This document shows, one piece after another, positions 9,035-18,916 of a DNA stretch of 36,279 nucleotides. How positions within the stretch are numbered: position 1 is the stretch's first letter; each line of letters starts with the position of its first letter. A program made the translations under genes and the position numbers. Source of the stretch: Bacteroidota bacterium. Its GTDB lineage: Bacteria > Bacteroidota > Rhodothermia > Balneolales > Balneolaceae. Location of the stretch: the NCBI GenBank assembly GCA_009926145.1, contig RFPJ01000004.1:1-36279 (forward strand), read 5' to 3'. Below the pieces are notes generated by a model. The model did not search any database, was not told where the DNA came from, and was given only the letters and a program-made list of their open reading frames with translations.

Positions 9035-9826
9035 ATGTTTAGAGCATTAAGTACAGCAGCATTAGGCATGAGCGCTCAGCAGCGCTCGGTCGATAATATT
9101 GCCAATAACCTAGCCAATGTGAGCACTACAGGTTATAAAAGAAGTACCATCGCTTTCCAGGATTTATTCTACGAAAATATGGTTCAGTCAAAACAGGGTA
9201 GCTCTAATGATGGAGCTGGAAATGGTCCTAGTTTGCAAATTGGGCACGGATCTCGAGCAGTAGCAACCATCAGGAATTTTATGCAGGGTTCGGTTATGGA
9301 AACAGGCAATGCATTGGATTTAGCTGTAAGTGGAATGGGCTTTTTTCAGGTAGAATTACCTGATGGTAGTACAGCCTATACAAGAGATGGTAATTTTAAC
9401 TTAAATGCCGATGGATTAATTGTAAACAATTCTGGCTTACCTTTGGCCTCTCAAATTGAAGTGCCTAGTGATGCAATTGCCGTTGAAATATCTCAAGATG
9501 GGGTTGTAAAAGCATTATTAGATGACAGCACCACCAAAATAGAATTAGGTCAAATTGAGTTAGTGAAATTTGCTAATCCTGGTGGCTTAGACGCCCTAGG
9601 CGACAACTTATTTGGGGCAACTGAATCTTCTGGGATGCCCTTTTATGGACAGGCAGGCCAAGATGGTTTTGGTGTTGTAAGGCAAGGATTTTTAGAGCAA
9701 TCCAACGTGGATATTGTAACGGAGATGGTTCGACTAATTGAAGCTCAAAGAGCCTATGAAACCAACTCTAAAATGGTTCAATCCGCAGAGGATATGATGT
9801 CGGTTACCAATTCAATCAAGCGATAG
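9035..9826 (+). CDS. flgG: Flagellar basal-body rod protein FlgG (distal rod)
   Basis: 263 aa; ALSTAALGMSAQQRSVDNIANNLANVSTTGYKRS; C-terminal RLIEAQRAYETNSKMVQSAEDMM; AAAGGAG Shine-Dalgarno upstream. Confidence 0.96.
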   Translation: MFRALSTAALGMSAQQRSVDNIANNLANVSTTGYKRSTIAFQDLFYENMVQSKQGSSNDGAGNGPSLQIGHGSRAVATIRNFMQGSVMETGNALDLAVSGMGFFQVELPDGSTAYTRDGNFNLNADGLIVNNSGLPLASQIEVPSDAIAVEISQDGVVKALLDDSTTKIELGQIELVKFANPGGLDALGDNLFGATESSGMPFYGQAGQDGFGVVRQGFLEQSNVDIVTEMVRLIEAQRAYETNSKMVQSAEDMMSVTNSIKR

Positions 9827-9836
9827 GAGATAGGCT

Positions 9837-10550
9837 ATGTTTTTGATTTTTGTGTGTGTGTTCTTATTAGAATACAGTGTGTTATCGACTGATGGAAACT
9901 ATAAGACTTCTGATGAAGCCCCCGGAGTAATTATTCGGATGGCTGAAGAGTCTTTGGTTTCCCAGTTCGATCAGGAATTATTTGAGTTTACTCTACAAGA
10001 AAAATGGATACCAGAGAATGTGAAACTCTTGTCTAAAGATGAGATTGTATCTGTAGAATTATATGGCAGATTGAAAGATTACAGTAATTTCAGGGTCACT
10101 TATTTGGATACAAAAAGGGGAACCGTTCAGCATAGATTCGTCCAATTACAAGTTGGTGGAAGGGTTAAAGCTTATGCTGTTCAACGAGAACTTGGGAAAG
10201 GGAGAAAGTTAACCAAAGATAAAATTCAATCCATTTGGGTTCCCTTTGAAGAGCAATACAAGCAATACGTCACTAATAGAGAAGAAATTTTAGGATCACA
10301 AACCGTGAAAACATTAAAACCAGGTCAAGCGATACGTTTTAATGATATTAAATCGCCTTCGATTTTAGAGGCCGGGGCCGATGTATCCCTCCTTTTTAAG
10401 AATGGAGCGTTGGTATTGTCCATTCAATGCGAATCCATGGACGATGCTGCTTTAGGTGAAGAGGTGTCTATATACTGTAAGGATCAACGCACTCGATATT
10501 TGGGTATCGTAGAAGGTCCTAGAATGGTGAGCTGGGCAAAAACTCTATAG
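9837..10550 (+). CDS. flgA: Flagella basal body P-ring formation protein FlgA
   Basis: SAF-like C-terminal region (YAVQRELGKGRKLTKDKIQSIWVPFE...LKPGQAIRFNDIKSP); between flgG and flgH. Confidence 0.82.
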   Translation: MFLIFVCVFLLEYSVLSTDGNYKTSDEAPGVIIRMAEESLVSQFDQELFEFTLQEKWIPENVKLLSKDEIVSVELYGRLKDYSNFRVTYLDTKRGTVQHRFVQLQVGGRVKAYAVQRELGKGRKLTKDKIQSIWVPFEEQYKQYVTNREEILGSQTVKTLKPGQAIRFNDIKSPSILEAGADVSLLFKNGALVLSIQCESMDDAALGEEVSIYCKDQRTRYLGIVEGPRMVSWAKTL

Positions 10551-10559
10551 AAGTTAAAC

Positions 10560-11261
10560 ATGAGGAATTACATAATGAGTAGCACGAAAAAATTTAGCGA
10601 TCAATGGTGGGTAGAACCTATCAAAATTATTCGCTATCAGCTGAATATGATATGCTTTGGTATTCTATTCAGTGTAGTGGTAGGATCCGCTGTTCCGCTA
10701 GTCGCACAAAATTCGTTGTATAGCGATGTGAAAGCTAAACGAATTGGGGATATCATTACGGTAGTTTTAAAAGAAAGTTCACAGGGAAGTTCCACTACAG
10801 ATAACAGAAGTTCAGCTAGTGGAAGTACAGATGCTCGAGGATCTATAAGTGGAAATTTCATGCCTTTTGAACCACTTTTTGGAGCCGATGTTCAGGTGCA
10901 AAATGGTTCAGAGGCCACGAACCTTGCTACTCAGCGACAGCTTTTAGAGGGCTTTCTAAGTGTTCAAATCATAGAGGTAACCCCGTACGGTGATCTTATT
11001 GTTAAAGGAAATCGAATAACCGAGGTGAATGGTGAAATCCATGAAATGAGTATAAGTGGCACGGTTAGACAAAATGATATAGATGGCAATAATCAAGTGT
11101 TGTCTTATCGTATCGCCAATGCTTCTATTTCATATCAAAAAAAAGGGGGGCTAAGTAATAAAACTCGGTCCAAGCGATTAGGAACTAAAATATTGACGGT
11201 TGGTGTGACGGCTGGTTTAGCAGCTGTTGCAGTCTTGGAAGCATTAAAATTACAAAACTGA
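10560..11261 (+). CDS. flgH: Flagellar L-ring protein FlgH (no obvious lipobox Cys)
   Basis: SLYSDVKAKRIGDIITVVLKESS and GDLIVKGNRITEVNGEIHEMSISGTVRQNDIDGNNQVLS; between flgA and flgI. Confidence 0.92.
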   Translation: MRNYIMSSTKKFSDQWWVEPIKIIRYQLNMICFGILFSVVVGSAVPLVAQNSLYSDVKAKRIGDIITVVLKESSQGSSTTDNRSSASGSTDARGSISGNFMPFEPLFGADVQVQNGSEATNLATQRQLLEGFLSVQIIEVTPYGDLIVKGNRITEVNGEIHEMSISGTVRQNDIDGNNQVLSYRIANASISYQKKGGLSNKTRSKRLGTKILTVGVTAGLAAVAVLEALKLQN

Positions 11262-11268
11262 TCTAGTC

Positions 11269-12450
11269 ATGTGTTCAGAAAAAAATAGTACTATTCAATC
11301 TTTATACCACCCTAAAGTAGGCTTCATGAGGTCTATTTTTGGGTTATTTACATTGATTGCTTTCTGGCTGGCCAACCCACTAATGGCTCAGCAATCCTCT
11401 AGAATTCAAGATCTGGTATACGTTAAGAATGCCGAGCCTATAGAGCTTATTGGCTATGGGCTTGTTACGGGTCTAGATCGTTCAGGAGATCGAACACTTT
11501 CGGGGCAATCTGGAGCCTTTACGGTTCAGGCGGTCGCTAACATGCTTGAAAATTTTGGGATATCCGTGGAAGCTGAAAATTTACGAACTCGAAATGTGGC
11601 AGCTGTAATGGTTACAGCTACCCTAAGCCCCTACCAAGCACCAGGCAGTAGAATTGATGTAACAGTATCATCTCTAGGTGATGCCTCGAGTCTTCAAGGT
11701 GGGGTCTTATTGGTAACCCCTTTATTAAACCCAGAAAATCAGAATATATACGCCAGAGCCCAAGGGCCGCTATTGGTTGGTGGGATAAATTCCGAGTTGC
11801 CGGGTGCTCGAGTTCGGTCCAATCAAACCCTAACGGCAACCATGCCAAGTGGAGCTTTGGTTATTCAAAATAAAGAAATAATAATGTCCCTTGCCGAGCC
11901 TTTAAGGCTGGTACTAAAAGAGCCAAATTTTGGGAGTGCCCGGTCTATGATAGAGGTGATTAATGAACGTTTTGATGAGGAAATTGCAAATATAGCTCAT
12001 GCCGGAATGATTGAGATTAATTGGCCAGATAACATTGGAGACAGAAGTATGATGAATATTTTTACCTCGATGGTATTAGAGGAACAAGTTTCAGTAACTC
12101 ATGAGGCTCGAATCGTCATTAATGAACGAACCGGTACCATCGTCGCTGGTGGAAATGTAATTATCGATAATGTGATGATCTCGCACGGTAATATTCAAGT
12201 GAGAACTCAGATTACTCCCATTATAAGTCAGCCAAATGCATTTTCTGGTGGCGAAACCCAGGTTTTAAACCTGCCCCAAACAGATATCTCAGAGGAAATT
12301 GCACAAACAATTGTTTTAGAGCCTGAAACAACGGTGGATCAACTATCGGTTTCTTTGAATGCCCTTGGGCTAACCCCTCGTGATATCATATCAATTTTTC
12401 AGGCACTTGATCGTGCGGGTGTCTTAAGAGGCGAACTCATTGTAATGTAA
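11269..12450 (+). CDS. flgI: Flagellar P-ring protein FlgI
   Basis: SRIQDLVYVKNAEPIELIGYGLVTGLDRSGD, ITPIISQPNAFSGG, C-terminal LNALGLTPRDIISIFQALDRAGVLRGELIVM; signal peptide. Confidence 0.97.
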   Translation: MCSEKNSTIQSLYHPKVGFMRSIFGLFTLIAFWLANPLMAQQSSRIQDLVYVKNAEPIELIGYGLVTGLDRSGDRTLSGQSGAFTVQAVANMLENFGISVEAENLRTRNVAAVMVTATLSPYQAPGSRIDVTVSSLGDASSLQGGVLLVTPLLNPENQNIYARAQGPLLVGGINSELPGARVRSNQTLTATMPSGALVIQNKEIIMSLAEPLRLVLKEPNFGSARSMIEVINERFDEEIANIAHAGMIEINWPDNIGDRSMMNIFTSMVLEEQVSVTHEARIVINERTGTIVAGGNVIIDNVMISHGNIQVRTQITPIISQPNAFSGGETQVLNLPQTDISEEIAQTIVLEPETTVDQLSVSLNALGLTPRDIISIFQALDRAGVLRGELIVM

Positions 12451-12467
12451 TTGAATAGCGAAGTATT

Positions 12468-12755
12468 ATGATTAATAATCCAATATCTCTACCCAACACA
12501 GCTCTTGCCGGATCTTTAGAATCACCTAAATCGAAACCGGATTTATCGGACATCGGCAAAGATTTTGAGCTCATTTTTGCAAAAAAATTAGTTGCAGAGA
12601 TGACCAAGAATCAATTTGAAATGGGTGGAGAAGGGGCCTTATTGTCTTCAGGCTCAGATTTATATCGTCATCATATTACGGATATACTGGCCAAAGAATT
12701 AGCGAATCAGGGAAGCTTAGGAATAGCAGAACTCATACAGAAATACAAACAATAG
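12468..12755 (+). CDS. flgJ: FlgJ-type rod-binding protein, N-terminal domain only (no muramidase domain)
   Basis: DFELIFAKKLVAEMTKNQF...LYRHHITDILAKELANQGSLGIAELI; follows flgI; only 95 aa. Confidence 0.85.
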   Translation: MINNPISLPNTALAGSLESPKSKPDLSDIGKDFELIFAKKLVAEMTKNQFEMGGEGALLSSGSDLYRHHITDILAKELANQGSLGIAELIQKYKQ

Positions 12756-12763
12756 GGTTAATA

Positions 12764-13294
12764 ATGGAGGCGGATATGGATATCTCAAATGTAAAAGAAG
12801 TATTAATTAATTTGGATCATCATCTCGATACTATGATGATGACCATTGAACGGTATAGCGCAACGCTACTTGGGCGTAATGTACAGTCTTTGGAAGCAAT
12901 AACAGATGAATATCATAGGTCGTCTATGAACTATGGCACTCTTCAATTAGAGTTACAAAAGGCCATTGCTCAAAGTATCGAAATATTAGCTTTCGAAGGG
13001 GAAGGTTCAACCCGAAAAATACAACTTTCTTTTTTGATCGAATGCCTAAGAGGAAAGGGTTATATGGAAGCAGCAAATGAATTGTCTCAATTCAGAACAC
13101 AACTCACTGAAAAAGCGGAAGAAATGGATAAAAAGCATGCTAAAATGATCCATTTACTACTCTTTGCATCAAGTTGTAATAGCCAATGGCTTCGAGATTT
13201 GTACTCATTGGCCGATATGGACTATAAGCATTACACACCAGCTGGTATGGAAAGTAAACAGATTGTTGGGGTTGGTTTGAATGAAGAAATTTAA
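12764..13294 (+). CDS. FlgN-like export chaperone (mainly positional)
   Basis: 176 aa predicted helical; between flgJ and flgK as in typical flgN loci. Confidence 0.6.
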   Translation: MEADMDISNVKEVLINLDHHLDTMMMTIERYSATLLGRNVQSLEAITDEYHRSSMNYGTLQLELQKAIAQSIEILAFEGEGSTRKIQLSFLIECLRGKGYMEAANELSQFRTQLTEKAEEMDKKHAKMIHLLLFASSCNSQWLRDLYSLADMDYKHYTPAGMESKQIVGVGLNEEI

Positions 13295-13339
13295 TGATGA
13301 TGGGATGGATGTTATGAAAAGTGATTATTCGAAAGGTAG

Positions 13340-14701
13340 ATGAATAATTTAGTTGAAATATCGAAAAGCGGTATTAAGCTTGCTCAAAAAGGGCTTAGCA
13401 CCACTGCGCAGAACATCACAAACGCTCAATCGGCTGGCTATACAAGGAAACGTTTAGTTAGTGTTCCAGAGCAATTTTCTTCTGGCTCAGGATTCAGTGG
13501 TCTCGGGGTGAAAGCGGCCGATTTTGACTATCTGCGTGATATGAGAACGGAGTCAATGATTCAGTCTAAGCATCACCAAAAAAGCTATTTAGAGCAAAAA
13601 TCACTTGTTTTTTCACGGCTTGAAACTTCATTTGTTTCGGATACAGGAGGAGATTTGGATGCTCGCATGCAGAACTTTCTCCAATCATTTGCAAGTCTGG
13701 CTGGTTCACCTTCATCCCAAACTAAAAAAGCAGAAGTAGTACGTGAGGCTCAGCAACTCATTGGTAGTATTCAACAGCTAGATGGAGCCATATCCCAACA
13801 AAAGGAAATGGTACAAGAACAAGCCCTTGAAGCGGTTGGACAGGTGAATCGTTTGATGCATGATATTCATTCACTCAATGAGCCTATAAAACAGGCCATG
13901 CAACGTAATCAAACGGCCTTCGATTTGATGGATCAACAATTATTAAAAATTAAGGAGCTTTCCAGTTATTTAGAAGTAGATGTGACTCGACAGGAAAATG
14001 GTCAAGTGAGCATGCATATGGGGGGTATTGAACTCATGGGTGAATTTGGAGTTAATGCCCTACGCACTCACTCAAATCCAGATGGGAGTGGGTTGGAATT
14101 ACGCTTTCAGAGATCCGGTCAACTGCTTTCTGTTCAGCAGGGTAAACTAGGTGCATTATTGGAGTTAAATAACGAAGACCTTTTTGAGCTACAGGAAGAT
14201 TTGGACGCTTTTGTATCAAATATAGTGGCTCGAGTGAATCATGAACACGAACAGGGAATCAGTACAAGTGACACACAGTCACGAAGTTTCTTTGCCGTTG
14301 ATGGACTCTCGGCAAAATCGATCGCTCTTAATTCGGAATTAGTAGCCAATCCAGAGCTAATTGCTGTAACAGACCCGCTTGTGAATAGCCTAAATGGAGC
14401 AATAGCTCAAAACATTGCGAATATTACTGAGGCTAAATTGATGGATGGTAAAGGACCGATTGAATTCTCAATTGACTTTATTTCGAGGCCAGGATCAGAA
14501 GTGGCAAGAGTTAATGATGAGCTGGCGCTAAGAACCACCGAGTTGGAACTATTAGATGCTCAGCAGCAGCAGATCTCGGGGGTAAACATCGATGAGGAGT
14601 TGAGTAATATGATTCAATATCAACAGGCCTACCAGGGGGCGGCAAAAGTACTTGAATCTGCTCAAATAATGTATCAAACCCTATTATCTATAATGCAATA
14701 A
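13340..14701 (+). CDS. flgK: Flagellar hook-associated protein 1 FlgK
   Basis: ISKSGIKLAQKGLSTTAQNITNAQSAGYTRKRLV; C-terminal GVNIDEELSNMIQYQQAYQGAAKVLESAQIMYQTLL. Confidence 0.97.
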   Translation: MNNLVEISKSGIKLAQKGLSTTAQNITNAQSAGYTRKRLVSVPEQFSSGSGFSGLGVKAADFDYLRDMRTESMIQSKHHQKSYLEQKSLVFSRLETSFVSDTGGDLDARMQNFLQSFASLAGSPSSQTKKAEVVREAQQLIGSIQQLDGAISQQKEMVQEQALEAVGQVNRLMHDIHSLNEPIKQAMQRNQTAFDLMDQQLLKIKELSSYLEVDVTRQENGQVSMHMGGIELMGEFGVNALRTHSNPDGSGLELRFQRSGQLLSVQQGKLGALLELNNEDLFELQEDLDAFVSNIVARVNHEHEQGISTSDTQSRSFFAVDGLSAKSIALNSELVANPELIAVTDPLVNSLNGAIAQNIANITEAKLMDGKGPIEFSIDFISRPGSEVARVNDELALRTTELELLDAQQQQISGVNIDEELSNMIQYQQAYQGAAKVLESAQIMYQTLLSIMQ

Positions 14702-14703
14702 CG

Positions 14704-15597
14704 ATGAGAATAACTCAGCAAATGGTATTTGATGGATTCTTGAAGAATATTAATCAGAATCGCTTAGAGATGAGTCGGATGCAAGAGCAGATTGCCTCCG
14801 GTAAGAAAGTAACTAAAACTTCTGACTCACCCTTAAGTTTCAAGCAAGCTCGATTGTTAGAATCTCAAATACGAGATAAAGAATTCTATCAAACCCAAAT
14901 TAATGAGGCAAGAAGCACTGCTCAAGTGGCGCAACAGAGTTTGGATGAAGTAGCTGATCGCCTCATAGAAATTAAATCGATCGTAACCAGAGGAGCTAAT
15001 CAGGCTCAGGGAGCAGGTGGATATGCGGTACTCGCACAAGAAGTCGAACACTTAAGAGACGAGCTTTTGCATTCACTAAATGTTAGTTCGTCTAGTGGGT
15101 ATGTATTTGGCGGATCAAACCAAGATCAAATTCCATATTCTACATCCCCAACAGCTCTAGGTGGGGTTGAGTATGCAGGGAATCAACTACAGACCTCCGT
15201 TGAAGTTGAAAACAATAGTTATGTTCAAACAACAATCCCAGGATCAACCCTGCGAGATGCTGATGGTTTGGATCTTTTTGAAACAATAGAGAATACACTT
15301 AGTGCTTTACATTCTGAGGATGCCTCCAGTTTGTCTTCTCAATTAGAGAATTATGACACGCTCATTGCACATATCTCGGATCAGGCGGCAAATGTTGGCT
15401 TTGAATTGAACAAGATGGATTTCTTAGAAGAGCGACAAGAAATGATCACAAATACCTTTAAGAGTGAATTGAGTTCGCTTGTGGATACCGATTTTGCCGA
15501 GACGTTTTCTACGCTCCAACGCACCGAGCTTGCCTTTCAATCGGCTATGACGGTTCATTCTCAAATGATGAATCAATCGTTACTTGAGTATTTATAA
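14704..15597 (+). CDS. flgL: Flagellar hook-associated protein 3 FlgL
   Basis: MRITQQMVFDGFLKNINQNRLEMSRMQEQIASGKKVTKTSDSPLSFKQARLL; follows flgK. Confidence 0.95.
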   Translation: MRITQQMVFDGFLKNINQNRLEMSRMQEQIASGKKVTKTSDSPLSFKQARLLESQIRDKEFYQTQINEARSTAQVAQQSLDEVADRLIEIKSIVTRGANQAQGAGGYAVLAQEVEHLRDELLHSLNVSSSSGYVFGGSNQDQIPYSTSPTALGGVEYAGNQLQTSVEVENNSYVQTTIPGSTLRDADGLDLFETIENTLSALHSEDASSLSSQLENYDTLIAHISDQAANVGFELNKMDFLEERQEMITNTFKSELSSLVDTDFAETFSTLQRTELAFQSAMTVHSQMMNQSLLEYL

Positions 15598-15641
15598 TCA
15601 ACAAAAATTATAGAAGTAGATTAAATAAAACAGGGGTCAAA

Positions 15642-16925
15642 ATGAACAAATTTCCAATCACCTTATATCTTTTCAATAAGTCTTTCAAAGACAATGAAGA
15701 TTTTGAACGAGTCGATAAGTATGAACAGTATTTTGAACAGGTAGTGACGCTTAGTCCTTCCGAGTTAGCCTATTTATATCCAGATAGTGAATCAAAAACC
15801 GATCAGTGGAATCAGATTGTTTCATCCACTCATACGCCTTGGGCTTTATTTCTAGAAGAGGATGAAATTTTAGATACCTCAAAACTTGAGGCACTTTATC
15901 ACTTAGATCAAGAAACTTGGGTATCTACTTTGGTAGCTATATCAGGAGATGAGCATACCGAATATTATCATCAATTACGACTTGTCCCCACCGCAGTTGA
16001 TTCGAAAATATTCAATGGAAACCAAATACCCGATGCTAGTAGATATGTTCAGAAGCATGGCATCAAATTAGTTGCAAAGTGCTTGCATATTGAGCGACCT
16101 GAAGTTCTATGGCAAAATATCGACCTAGAGAATGAAAGAGCCCAAAAAGTAATGCCTTCATCCCTTCACCTCTTTGAAGCAAGGCAACTCATTAAAGCGC
16201 ATAAATATGTACAGGCGTCCGCCGAATATAGACAAGTTTTAAAGAAAGGAGACGTATTATCTTTTGATTACCTAGCGGCATTGAATGGTTTAGCTCGCTG
16301 CTATGCTGAACAGCATAAATGGTCGAGAGCTCTCGAATATACCGAAGAGTCTATTGCAAGGGAGCCACAGCAGTACATGCCGTATCTGATTCAATTCCGA
16401 ATTTATCAAATGAACAAAAACTGGGGGGCAGCTTTAGAATCCCTTCAAACCTACTGGAGAAACACTTCAGAATATTCAAGAAGTAGTCATGAAACCCAAA
16501 TACCAGTTTCAGATACGTTGATTCAACTGAGTAATGTTTGTTTAAAAGCAGGGAAGAATGAATTAGGCTATGAATATCTCTCAAATTATTTGAATGAATT
16601 AGGTGTGGAAGCCGAACAGAATTATCACCATGCGGCATTGACCTTAGCGATTGAGTTATCCCTCAAAAAAGAAGCTGTAAAACATTTAAATGAACTATAT
16701 CCTGCACCCGTTAGTATGGAATTAAGTGCAACTGAGGAAGCTCGTTTTCACGATTATTTGGAGCTTTTCTTGAACCGATCTTGGTTTGAGCCCGTGGAAC
16801 AAATTTATACAGCGCTATACCATGCAAATCCAGGAGTGGAACAGTACAAACGAAGGTTAATAGTAACATTGATAAAATCCGACCGATTGGATCAAGCCAA
16901 GAGTCTATTGCACAGAGTAGCGTAG
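15642..16925 (+). CDS. TPR-containing protein with a possible degenerate GT2-like N-terminal domain
   Basis: TPR-like helices (SAEYRQVLKKGDVLSFDYLAALNGLARCYAEQHKWSRALEYTEESIAREP); N-terminal TPWALFLEEDEIL resembles GT2 'LFLDADE' segments; 44 bp after flgL. Confidence 0.65.
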   Translation: MNKFPITLYLFNKSFKDNEDFERVDKYEQYFEQVVTLSPSELAYLYPDSESKTDQWNQIVSSTHTPWALFLEEDEILDTSKLEALYHLDQETWVSTLVAISGDEHTEYYHQLRLVPTAVDSKIFNGNQIPDASRYVQKHGIKLVAKCLHIERPEVLWQNIDLENERAQKVMPSSLHLFEARQLIKAHKYVQASAEYRQVLKKGDVLSFDYLAALNGLARCYAEQHKWSRALEYTEESIAREPQQYMPYLIQFRIYQMNKNWGAALESLQTYWRNTSEYSRSSHETQIPVSDTLIQLSNVCLKAGKNELGYEYLSNYLNELGVEAEQNYHHAALTLAIELSLKKEAVKHLNELYPAPVSMELSATEEARFHDYLELFLNRSWFEPVEQIYTALYHANPGVEQYKRRLIVTLIKSDRLDQAKSLLHRVA

Positions 16926-16929
16926 GTTT

Positions 16930-18423
16930 TTATTCTCGATTTTTTAGTTTATTTCGTATGGTACGATCCGATATGCCAAGTAATTTAGCTGCTTGTTTTT
17001 GGTTGCCTTGCGTATGAGTAAGGGCTTTTTGAATGAGCTGTAATTCCATGTCCTCAATGGGCATGAGTGGGATATCTTTTTCCTCTGTATCCAAATGGTC
17101 GTCTACATTCGAAAATAAACTATTCTCTATATGTTCGGGCTTTAATTCGTTGCTATCTTGGGCAAAAATTATCCCTCTGTGAATTTTATTGTTAAGCTCT
17201 CTTACGTTACCGCGCCAATCTTTTTGCATTAGGTACTCGATGAGCTCGGAAGAACAGCGAATATCAGGAAATCCATACTTTTCGCAGTAGCTTTTTACAA
17301 AATGAGCGGCTAGTACAGGGATATCGGACTTACGTTCTCTTAGTGGAGGTATTTCAATAGGAAATACATTTAATCGATAGTATAAGTCTTCCCGAAATAG
17401 GCGATCTTTGATAGCCGCTCCAATATTTCGGTTTGAAGTGGCCAGTATCCTTACATCAGACTTGATAGGTGTTTGGGAACCCACCCTATAAAACTCATTT
17501 TCCTGCAATACGCGTAATAGCTTAGCCTGAACTTGCACATCGATTTCTGTTATTTCATCCAATAATAGGGTGCCTCCCTGAGCGGCATCAAAAGCCCCTT
17601 TTCTATCCGAAATAGCGCCGGTAAAGGCTCCTTTAACATGACCAAAAAGGGTGCTTTCTACCAATTCTGAAGGTAAATTGGCGCAATTGATTTTTATGTA
17701 AGGAGCTTTATTGCGGTTACTGTACAGATGAACTTGACTTGCAAAAACCTCTTTTCCCGTTCCACTTTCTCCCTGAATTAATACTGGTGCAGTATTTTTC
17801 GCAATTTGTGGGAGAATCATCATTAATCGTTTGATTTGTGGCGCTTCTCCTATAAATCCTGATTCAAATTCTTCCTCATCTTTTATAGGGCTTAAGCGAT
17901 CCTCTTTTTCTGCCGTTGCATCAGGTGTCGAATGTTCTTTTTGGTGCCTTGAATTAGCAGGTATTACCGGTTTTTTTTCACGGGTTGAAGAGGTTGTCGC
18001 AGAATTTTCGCCCCCTTTATTTTGGGAACCCCCTTCTGATGTACCTTCTAATGATGGAGCTTCACCATCAAAAAAACGTTTCACACGAAAAATGATTTCT
18101 TTTGCTTTGAATGGCTTGGTAATATAATCGAATGCTCCTTTGTGCAGGGCTCTAACAGCATGGTTTATGTTACCAAAACCGGTAATCATAATAAGACCCG
18201 TATTTGAGTGGAATTCTTGGACATGTGATAGGATTTCATCACCTGTCATCTCATTCATTTTAACATCCGTAATTACCAATTGGACAGAATGATTCGCAAG
18301 ATATTCAACGGCTTTAATTGGAGAGGAGAAGGGTACAACATCATAACCTTCATTACGTAAAATCTCGTCTAGGAAGCCTAATAGCAATTCATCGTCATCG
18401 ACGACTAGTATGGTTTCTTTCAT
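16930..18423 (-). CDS. NtrC-family sigma54-dependent response regulator (REC-AAA+-Fis HTH), flagellar regulator FlrC/FleR-like
   Basis: REC with VITDVKM; Walker A GESGTGKE; GAFTGA sigma54-contact loop; LLLDEI; C-terminal KQAAKLLGISDRTIRNKL HTH. Confidence 0.93.
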   Translation of the reverse strand: MKETILVVDDDELLLGFLDEILRNEGYDVVPFSSPIKAVEYLANHSVQLVITDVKMNEMTGDEILSHVQEFHSNTGLIMITGFGNINHAVRALHKGAFDYITKPFKAKEIIFRVKRFFDGEAPSLEGTSEGGSQNKGGENSATTSSTREKKPVIPANSRHQKEHSTPDATAEKEDRLSPIKDEEEFESGFIGEAPQIKRLMMILPQIAKNTAPVLIQGESGTGKEVFASQVHLYSNRNKAPYIKINCANLPSELVESTLFGHVKGAFTGAISDRKGAFDAAQGGTLLLDEITEIDVQVQAKLLRVLQENEFYRVGSQTPIKSDVRILATSNRNIGAAIKDRLFREDLYYRLNVFPIEIPPLRERKSDIPVLAAHFVKSYCEKYGFPDIRCSSELIEYLMQKDWRGNVRELNNKIHRGIIFAQDSNELKPEHIENSLFSNVDDHLDTEEKDIPLMPIEDMELQLIQKALTHTQGNQKQAAKLLGISDRTIRNKLKNRE

Positions 18424-18526
18424 TTCTTGTGTATACCCTGTGGTTTGAAACTACAGCTGGTTTAAGTCAGCTATAGGACTCATAATTATAAGGCTTGGAA
18501 GGGAAGAATGAAAGTAGTTAATAAAC

Positions 18527-18880
18527 TTATGATTGAATTTTATCAGCTATTCTCGACCAAACTTCTGGGTCATTTAGTAACTGATGAAGCTCATTATTTT
18601 TAAGTTTATCCATTTGATCTGACGACAATTCCTGATAGTCCTGAATTTTCTGTCGATACTCTGCGATATTTTCTAGAGCAACTTTGTTTAGTTTTTCTAG
18701 TTCAACCTTCGCAAAGCTTAATTCATCCTTATTTACAGCAGATACCGATAATTTATCAAGTTCTGTAGTGTTCTCGAGTTTTTTTAATTCGCTCGGATTT
18801 ACCTGATGAATTTCTTTATTAGAATTTTCAGGGCTGTTAACCTTGTTGTTTGTGTAGTTAGATATATTTCTTATGTCCAT
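18527..18880 (-). CDS. Possible anti-sigma28 factor FlgM-like protein
   Basis: 117 aa, polar disordered N-terminal half, then DKLSVSAVNKDELSFAKVELEKLNKVALENIAEYRQKIQDYQEL resembling the FlgM C-terminal helical layout; likely cotranscribed from a sigma28-like promoter. Confidence 0.4.
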   Translation of the reverse strand: MDIRNISNYTNNKVNSPENSNKEIHQVNPSELKKLENTTELDKLSVSAVNKDELSFAKVELEKLNKVALENIAEYRQKIQDYQELSSDQMDKLKNNELHQLLNDPEVWSRIADKIQS

Positions 18881-18916
18881 AACAGTAAGATTATGGTTAA
18901 GTATATAAAAATGAAT

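Noticed and set aside
9070-9093. GTCGATAA inside flgG and other internal CGATAA boxes (e.g. 12161, 15711, 34919)
   Set aside because: None has TTAAG 14 nt upstream, unlike the six promoter candidates.
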